Below, one piece after another: positions 59,803 through 64,000 of a DNA stretch of 64,000 nucleotides. Source of the DNA: a virus. A program made the translations under genes and the position numbers. Numbering within the stretch: position 1 is the first letter of the stretch; each line of letters opens with the position of its first letter. The notes beneath the pieces are model-generated. The model was not told the origin of the DNA and did not search any database. It saw only the letters and a program-made list of their open reading frames with translations. The stretch is taken from IMG/VR virus record IMGVR_UViG_3300005529_000026, positions 30,357-94,356 of that record. One strand, 5' to 3'.

Positions 59803-60277
59803 CCTAGCTAAACGCCTGATTCGGCTAGGCTTAGCTGGGTTTGTACGGGGTTGGAATGATGGTAGGGGACAAAGCTAGGGGTGGGTCTCGCGTCGGTTGC
59901 GTGGAAGTTTTCTGCCTAATTTGAAACGTGTCTACGAATTATGTGTAGACCACGTAACTAATTGCATTACAGGTATATATGTTGTGTTGTTCAAGCAAGG
60001 CATACACGTAATTGTGGTGGGAATACTGGGAGGAAGTATTGTCCTTACCGGCTATATCCCTAGGAACAGGGGTTTAGATACACTTAGAAGCAGTAATTGG
60101 GTGGGTAGGGGGATTTCTAGAAAATGCTAAAAGGCTTGTTTTTATATATTTTTGGGTGTTGGCGGGGGTTTGTCTACGAATTTGGGAGGGTCGCGTAAAG
60201 GCGGATGGTGGGGAGGTTACCGGGAGGGCTTCCGTTGCGTATTCAGGAAGAAAAACGTAGTTCCGGGGAAATGGGGT

Positions 60278-60448
60278 CTAGTAGACCAGCAGAAGGAGCA
60301 GACCGAATCCCAGCAGAGAGATGAAAACGAGGGTGAACACGACCAGAAAGGCCCACAAAGGGTCTATGGGAGAGGTTCTCTGCACAGTGGGCAGGTCTTT
60401 GGTATCTGCGTATGCGGTCGCGGCAGCCAGCCAGCTTAAGTCGTCCAT
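60278..60448 (-). CDS. 56-residue membrane protein
   Basis: ATG with AGGAG upstream. A transmembrane helix in the C-terminal half (LWAFLVVFTLVFISLLGF). Unknown. Confidence 0.55.
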   Translation of the reverse strand: MDDLSWLAAATAYADTKDLPTVQRTSPIDPLWAFLVVFTLVFISLLGFGLLLLLVY

Positions 60449-60454
60449 TGCACA

Positions 60455-60601
60455 CTACTCCTCAAGCGCGTTGATTTGGTCTTCGGTCAGTCGTTTTCTT
60501 AGCCGGAGCCAGCCGGAGAACGTGAGTAGAGGGTCATCAGGGGTCGGCTTGTGGGCCAGCCCGTAGGCGTCATACTCCGCGTAGAGCGCCTCAAGAGTCA
60601 A
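60455..60601 (-). CDS. 48-residue protein of unknown function
   Basis: TTG start; acidic and helical (LTFSGWLRLRKRLTEDQINAL). Adjacent to the membrane miniprotein with 6-nt spacing. Confidence 0.5.
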   Translation of the reverse strand: MTLEALYAEYDAYGLAHKPTPDDPLLTFSGWLRLRKRLTEDQINALEE

Positions 60602-60626
60602 TTTAGGCTTGCGATTCCACCCTGCT

Positions 60627-60785
60627 TCACATCTCCGTCATAACAGTATACTGCCTCATCCCGTTCGGCGGTTCTAGGATGCATTTGCACGTTCGGCAGA
60701 TGAAAGTCACAAGGCCGTACTGGGTGTGCGAATGAACCTCTGTAGTGAAGTTCTTGCACTTGGGGCAAACAATGCCGACAATCAT
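60627..60785 (-). CDS. 52-residue zinc-ribbon protein
   Basis: From the ATG at 60785 with GAGGAG upstream. CPKCKNF and CRTCKCIL knuckles bracket a beta-hairpin, a classic zinc ribbon. Confidence 0.6.
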   Translation of the reverse strand: MIVGIVCPKCKNFTTEVHSHTQYGLVTFICRTCKCILEPPNGMRQYTVMTEM

Positions 60786-61075
60786 GTTCCCGTACACTCC
60801 TCGTGGTGGTCTTTCCAGCATTGCGAGCACAGCTTAGAAATGCAGGCGTAGCAGGTGCGATAGCCGCGTTTGTCGTATTCATCTCCGGTAGAGCACTCAT
60901 CTGGCCTAATAAGTTCCTTTTTGCACACTCTGCACTCGAACCGGGCTTTCGTGTCGTCTTCGTACCAGAAATAGCTGTGCGGACATGAAGCGTAACAGCA
61001 GCGTATACGGCCATCCGGCTGCTTTTCTTGAACAACCTTCAGTTCGACAAAATCTTCCAACCCTCTAGGTTTCAT
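60782..61075 (-). CDS. multi-zinc-finger protein
   Basis: 97 residues from the ATG at 61075. Cys pairs CRVCKKE, CYACIS and CSQCWKDHHEEC suggest two zinc sites. Overlaps both neighbours. Unknown. Confidence 0.6.
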   Translation of the reverse strand: MKPRGLEDFVELKVVQEKQPDGRIRCCYASCPHSYFWYEDDTKARFECRVCKKELIRPDECSTGDEYDKRGYRTCYACISKLCSQCWKDHHEECTGT

Positions 61076-61223
61076 TGGTAGTTGTTTTGTGCCCACATCG
61101 CAGACACGTCAGGTACTCGACGGTGCGCGTGTTGCCCTCCGCGTCCCACTCCCATTTAAGCTGATAGAGCATGTAGCCACGGTCACATTCAGGGCAACGA
61201 CGGACAAGGTTATTCGGGGTCAT
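61065..61223 (-). CDS. 52-residue zinc-ribbon protein
   Basis: ATG overlapping the upstream stop. CPECDRG and CLRCGHK knuckles. Third consecutive zinc ribbon in this cluster. Confidence 0.6.
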   Translation of the reverse strand: MTPNNLVRRCPECDRGYMLYQLKWEWDAEGNTRTVEYLTCLRCGHKTTTNET

Positions 61224-61467
61224 AAAACATGACTTTTCTCCCGTCTCTCATCTCAAGGCCGATATAAAAAGGGGTTTTGAATTTACCTCTGCCAAAAGTA
61301 CGGGTAGGATGGGGCACCAGCTTCACCGCCTTTGATTTACAAGGCACGCACACTTTGTGGTCAGCTACCCACGAGCCTTTCATGGCCTCTGTCTCCCTGA
61401 AACAAACGCGGCACAGAACCTTTAACCACAGGTTATTCCACTCCGGCGAACCCGCAATTCTAGACAT
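61210..61467 (-). CDS. zinc-ribbon protein
   Basis: 85 residues with CRVCF and CVPC knuckles around residues 19-44, then a beta-rich C-terminus. Confidence 0.6.
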   Translation of the reverse strand: MSRIAGSPEWNNLWLKVLCRVCFRETEAMKGSWVADHKVCVPCKSKAVKLVPHPTRTFGRGKFKTPFYIGLEMRDGRKVMFYDPE

Positions 61468-61484
61468 TCAGACCTCTCTCCGGC

Positions 61485-61709
61485 TCATTGCGGTACGTAG
61501 CGCGTGACTTTCAGCTTTTTCCAATTGAATGTCTGCACGAGCAGATTGTCGTTAAACAGCTTGGTCTGCTTTAATCGTCTCATACCGTTTACAAAGCAAT
61601 TGGAACACACCTGCCATGCATCGCAGGCAGAGCCGACCGATACGACGCTTGCCTTGTCGCAGAAAAAACAAAACAATTTGTACGAACTTCCTATTTTTTT
61701 GGTCGCCAT
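61485..61709 (-). CDS. zinc-ribbon protein
   Basis: 74 residues with CFFCDKA and CSNCF knuckles, the second preceded by an extra Cys (CDAWQVC). Starts 4 nt downstream of tRNA-Thr. Confidence 0.6.
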   Translation of the reverse strand: MATKKIGSSYKLFCFFCDKASVVSVGSACDAWQVCSNCFVNGMRRLKQTKLFNDNLLVQTFNWKKLKVTRYVPQ

Positions 61710-61712
61710 ATA

Positions 61713-61787
61713 TGGAGCCGCTGAAGGGATTTGAACCCCTAACCTGTCGCTTACAAGGCGACTGCTCTACCGTTGAGCTACAGCGGC
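61713..61787 (-). tRNA. tRNA-Thr (UGU)
   Basis: Acceptor GCCGCTG/CAGCGGC, anticodon arm GTCGC-CTTGTAA-GCGAC, normal D and T arms, encoded CCA. Confidence 0.92.
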
Positions 61788-61822
61788 CTCTCTTTCCGGG
61801 GCATATAACCTTTTTTTTTCGT

Positions 61823-61996
61823 TCACAAATCCCATTCTCGCAGCGCGTGCCAGCGAGCTTGCACCGCGCACCGCGTACGTAGGAACTCCGCTAGGAAATA
61901 ATCGGTGTACTCGTTTTCAAGCCCAAATTCCTTAGCTCGCTCTAGGCCCACCAAGAACACAGAGGCATCGTTGTCAATGTCCGACGGTGCCATCAT
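61823..61996 (-). CDS. small helical protein
   Basis: 57 residues from the ATG overlapping the upstream stop. Acidic, helical. Unknown. Confidence 0.5.
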   Translation of the reverse strand: MMAPSDIDNDASVFLVGLERAKEFGLENEYTDYFLAEFLRTRCAVQARWHALREWDL

Positions 61997-62406
61997 CCGT
62001 TCTTCCTTTTCTGCATCGCAATTACGCCTAGGCAATCGGTGTCGTGATATTCCGGGTTCCATTCATCGCCGTGTGCATCCATTGGCCGGTCGCGTCGGCA
62101 CCACAAACAAGAATCGTCGCCCTGCACGGTGTGAGAAAACGGGTTGATGCTAGAAAGAGCGAACCGCAAAGCATTGGCTTCGCTATTCCTCTGCTCCCCG
62201 GCGTCCAGACACGCCTTTATCGCTTTGAACGCTATCTCGGTTGTAGTAATCTCTACCGCTTCATCAGGGTCTCCGGTCAGCCACACAGCAGCGTCACGGC
62301 CCATGCGAAGAACCTGTTGCTCAAGAGATTCATCTTTCGGCTGATTAGCGATGTTCGTAGCAGCCCCAGAGAAGCGCCCACTGCCACATCCGAACTTGTC
62401 TACCAT
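61993..62406 (-). CDS. protein of unknown function with Cys-rich C-terminus
   Basis: 137 residues from the ATG at 62406. Helical middle; the C-terminal CLWCRRD, HGDEW and HDTDC segments look like a zinc-binding or HNH-like tail. Confidence 0.55.
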   Translation of the reverse strand: MVDKFGCGSGRFSGAATNIANQPKDESLEQQVLRMGRDAAVWLTGDPDEAVEITTTEIAFKAIKACLDAGEQRNSEANALRFALSSINPFSHTVQGDDSCLWCRRDRPMDAHGDEWNPEYHDTDCLGVIAMQKRKNG

Positions 62407-62434
62407 TTTGTTAGCTCGCGGGAAACCCCTCACG

Positions 62435-62665
62435 TCAGTACGGCGCTTCCACGCTGACAATAATTTCGTTAGTAGTCGGGTCTTCAATTACGGTCACCGA
62501 CATTTTCTTACTTTCAGTCGTCAGAGGAGGCCGCTTGATGCGCAGCACAAGGTGCGATTGCTGCTTGTTCAATTCTCCTTTTTGCAGAACTACCTCTGCC
62601 AGAAGCTCTAGCAATGCCAAATACTGCATGCTCTGAAAATAGTCGCCGCAATCCTGCCAACCCAT
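62435..62665 (-). CDS. protein of unknown function
   Basis: 76 residues, first gene after the 62.7 kb promoter. Helical N-terminus, beta C-terminus (SVTVIEDPTTNEIIVSVE). No family recognised. Confidence 0.55.
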   Translation of the reverse strand: MGWQDCGDYFQSMQYLALLELLAEVVLQKGELNKQQSHLVLRIKRPPLTTESKKMSVTVIEDPTTNEIIVSVEAPY

Positions 62666-62697
62666 CGTTACCCCGCCACACTCACCATTACAAAATC

Positions 62698-62726
62698 ACT
62701 ATACAACAGGTTGGCTTGCATGTCAA
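62698..62726 (-). promoter_or_regulatory. consensus promoter
   Basis: TTGACA, 17 nt, TATAGT. Drives the leftward genes from 62.7 kb. It begins directly beyond the integrase terminator. Confidence 0.85.
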
Positions 62727-62727
62727 G

Positions 62728-62758
62728 ACAAAAATGTAGGGCTAGCACCGGCTAGCCC
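62728..62758. terminator. terminator after the integrase
   Basis: 8-bp stem GGGCTAGC/GCTAGCCC with a 4-nt loop, then TACATTTTT on the - strand; the + strand side is CTGTTTTT, so it may work both ways. Confidence 0.85.
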
Positions 62759-62764
62759 CTGTTT

Positions 62765-63682
62765 TTAGAGATTTTTCAGCGGGCTGACACGCTCCAACTC
62801 CTCCTGTTGGTATTTGGTGCTGATATGCAGATAACCCTTCAACACATCGAGAGATTTGTGGCCGGTCATGGATTGCAGCTTACCGATGTCGCCGCCGTTT
62901 TCTAGGTAGAGAGTGCAGCAAGCGTGACGCAGAGTGTGCGGGCTGAGAGTTTTGATGCCGAGACGACGGCGCACAGCCGCGAACGCATGGTCGAACATGA
63001 ATACTGTGGCTGGTTCGCCGGACTGGTTGACGAAAACACGGTCACTCTTGGCGAAATGCTCTCGCCTACGTAGCCAGCCTTTCATAAGGCGCACCATGTC
63101 CTTTGTGATTCCCACAAGACGCATGTTCGTTTTTCCCTCCTCCGGCACGATGATGGTCTGTTCATCGAGCTTTAGGTGTTCCAACTTCAAATGACAAAGC
63201 TCTCCGACACGCATTCCGGTTTCAAGCATGAGAGAAAACGCAACATAATTGCGGTAACCGGAGCGCTTGTTCACGTTGAAAGCAGCTTTGAAAGCCTTCA
63301 TGTCCTTGCGCTCAGGAATCACCTTCCGACTGGGGGTTTTAGGTATAGGCGGGAGCAGCTTGTACCACGGCTTCAGTCCATCCTCTTGGCAGTCTTCACT
63401 TTTTTCAACCCAGCGAAAAAGCGCCCGCACCGACCGAAGGATTTTGTAGCGCGTGGCGTCACTGATGTTCTTGTTGTCCTGAATCGAATCTAGGAAATCG
63501 AGCACGTCAGGACGCTTCATGGCTTCGTACGTGATGATTCCGCGCTCGCGCATGAACTCGAAGAACCACTTCAAGTCCCAGCGGTAGCTCTCAAGCGTGC
63601 GCGGGCGTGCGAACTTTCTTGCCCCTTCCCGGCCCCTCTCCCGCGACCTCAGAAACAGCCTTTCAAGCTCCTCGAAGCTCAT
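62765..63682 (-). CDS. int: tyrosine recombinase (integrase)
   Basis: 305 residues, XerC/D-like. N-terminal SAM-like domain (5-90); catalytic residues Arg158 (TGMRVGE), His249/Arg252 (PHTLRHA), His275 (GHKS) and Tyr284. Catalyses site-specific recombination between phage and host attachment sites. Beside a tRNA-Lys half at 63.9 kb, a likely attachment site. Confidence 0.9.
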   Translation of the reverse strand: MSFEELERLFLRSRERGREGARKFARPRTLESYRWDLKWFFEFMRERGIITYEAMKRPDVLDFLDSIQDNKNISDATRYKILRSVRALFRWVEKSEDCQEDGLKPWYKLLPPIPKTPSRKVIPERKDMKAFKAAFNVNKRSGYRNYVAFSLMLETGMRVGELCHLKLEHLKLDEQTIIVPEEGKTNMRLVGITKDMVRLMKGWLRRREHFAKSDRVFVNQSGEPATVFMFDHAFAAVRRRLGIKTLSPHTLRHACCTLYLENGGDIGKLQSMTGHKSLDVLKGYLHISTKYQQEELERVSPLKNL

Positions 63683-63879
63683 TTTTTGCCTCCCGAATCA
63701 ACTGACTTTGACCTTTTTTCTGCTAAATCATTGCATCTACAAGCATTATACTTGCACTACAAGTCATTCAATGCGGCAGGCTAACTGCTTGACCGTATTG
63801 AATAAACCCTTCGTATCCTACAAATTGCAATGTTTTTGCAGAGTATCACAAGCAATCGCGTTGCGTCAATCGCAAGCAA
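63683..63879. other. AT-rich gap between integrase and tRNA half
   Basis: About 200 bp, AT-rich, no gene; contains short repeats such as CAATCGC and GCAAGCAATTG (63852-63883). Probably the arm-site region of the integrase and the attachment site. Confidence 0.45.
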
Positions 63880-63921
63880 TTGATTAAGAGTCAGTTGCTC
63901 TGCCAGTTGAGCTACGCGCCC
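63880..63921 (-). other. 5' half of tRNA-Lys (CUU), candidate attachment site
   Basis: GGGCGCG, TA, a normal D arm and the anticodon loop CTCTTAA (CUU), then the 3' half is missing and sequence diverges. TTATAAT lies about 50 nt upstream, so a tRNA promoter may be present. Adjacent to the integrase. It marks an att core inside a tRNA-Lys gene, either on the phage or at a prophage boundary. Confidence 0.6.
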
Positions 63922-64000
63922 ACGTTATGGGGAAGCAAATCAGGAAGGCGGAAAAATTATAACATCCGCCTCCTGCAGGCGTCATTCGGCCCGCGTCGTC

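Larger units (their letters stand above)
59441..60277. other. non-coding, composition-skewed gap with repeats
   Basis: About 840 bp without a convincing gene. Contains an AT-rich stretch (59460-59540) with TTTTCCACA on the - strand (DnaA-box-like), palindromes, a 12-bp direct repeat, a GTCTAC/GTAGAC inverted repeat near 59932-59950 and a G-rich + strand (59830-60240). Confidence 0.5.

Noticed and set aside
59897-60130. 77-residue + strand frame in the non-coding region
   Set aside because: No ribosome-binding site, atypical composition and no neighbours in the same direction; treated as non-coding.
1-64000. CRISPR arrays and insertion sequences
   Set aside because: No regularly spaced repeat arrays, transposases or IS-type terminal repeats were seen; the repeats found are short and local.

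Overview
The window is phage DNA, most likely from a large temperate tailed phage (or its prophage form) of an unidentified bacterium; by eye GC is slightly above half. The evidence is late structural genes on the + strand (1-10.3 kb), then about 50 kb of densely packed, overlapping small genes on the - strand (replication, nucleotide metabolism, RNA repair, tRNAs, unknowns). A tyrosine recombinase lies at the right edge beside a 5' half of a tRNA-Lys gene, which looks like an attachment site. The left edge cuts the first gene.

Layout. 0-5.9 kb: tail tip/fibre protein and small virion-like proteins. 5.9-10.3 kb: a consensus promoter with an attenuator-like hairpin, then a phosphoesterase, dNMP kinase, exported trypsin-like protease, HAD protein, and candidate spanin and holin genes. 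10.4-11.6 kb: small DNA-binding proteins and a GbsR/MarR-like regulator. 11.7-19 kb (-): ThyX, RlpA-like and GH73 cell-wall proteins, two glycosyltransferases, a sugar epimerase. 19-31 kb (-): class II ribonucleotide reductase, cellular-type RecA, endonuclease VII-like protein, primase-helicase, UvsW-like helicase, HNH nuclease. 31.2-35.1 kb: an RNA island with tRNA-Tyr, -Ile, -Leu(UAG) and -Met, three aberrant tRNA-like genes, and what I read as a circularly permuted (two-piece) tmRNA. 35.4-45.5 kb: two RNA ligases (Rnl5-like and T4 Rnl1-like), a polynucleotide kinase/phosphatase, a RecB-like nuclease and a Clp-type AAA+ protein. 45.8-57 kb: mostly unknown small genes, including an ADP-ribosyltransferase-like protein and a protein with two L7/L12 C-terminal-like modules. 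57-60.3 kb: a MoxR/CobS-like ATPase and a 1.7 kb non-coding stretch rich in hairpins, palindromes and short repeats. 60.3-63.7 kb: zinc-ribbon miniproteins, tRNA-Thr, integrase.

How it fits together. ThyX, class II RNR and dNMP kinase supply DNA precursors. The primase-helicase, RecA, UvsW-like helicase, RecB-like nuclease and endonuclease VII-like protein handle replication and recombination. Pnkp, Rnl1 and Rnl5 together with phage tRNAs and a tmRNA suggest a phage that maintains translation against RNA damage. Several sites where one homopolymer base breaks a reading frame could be real decay, programmed slippage or sequencing error. All calls come from reading the sequence; no database search was run.
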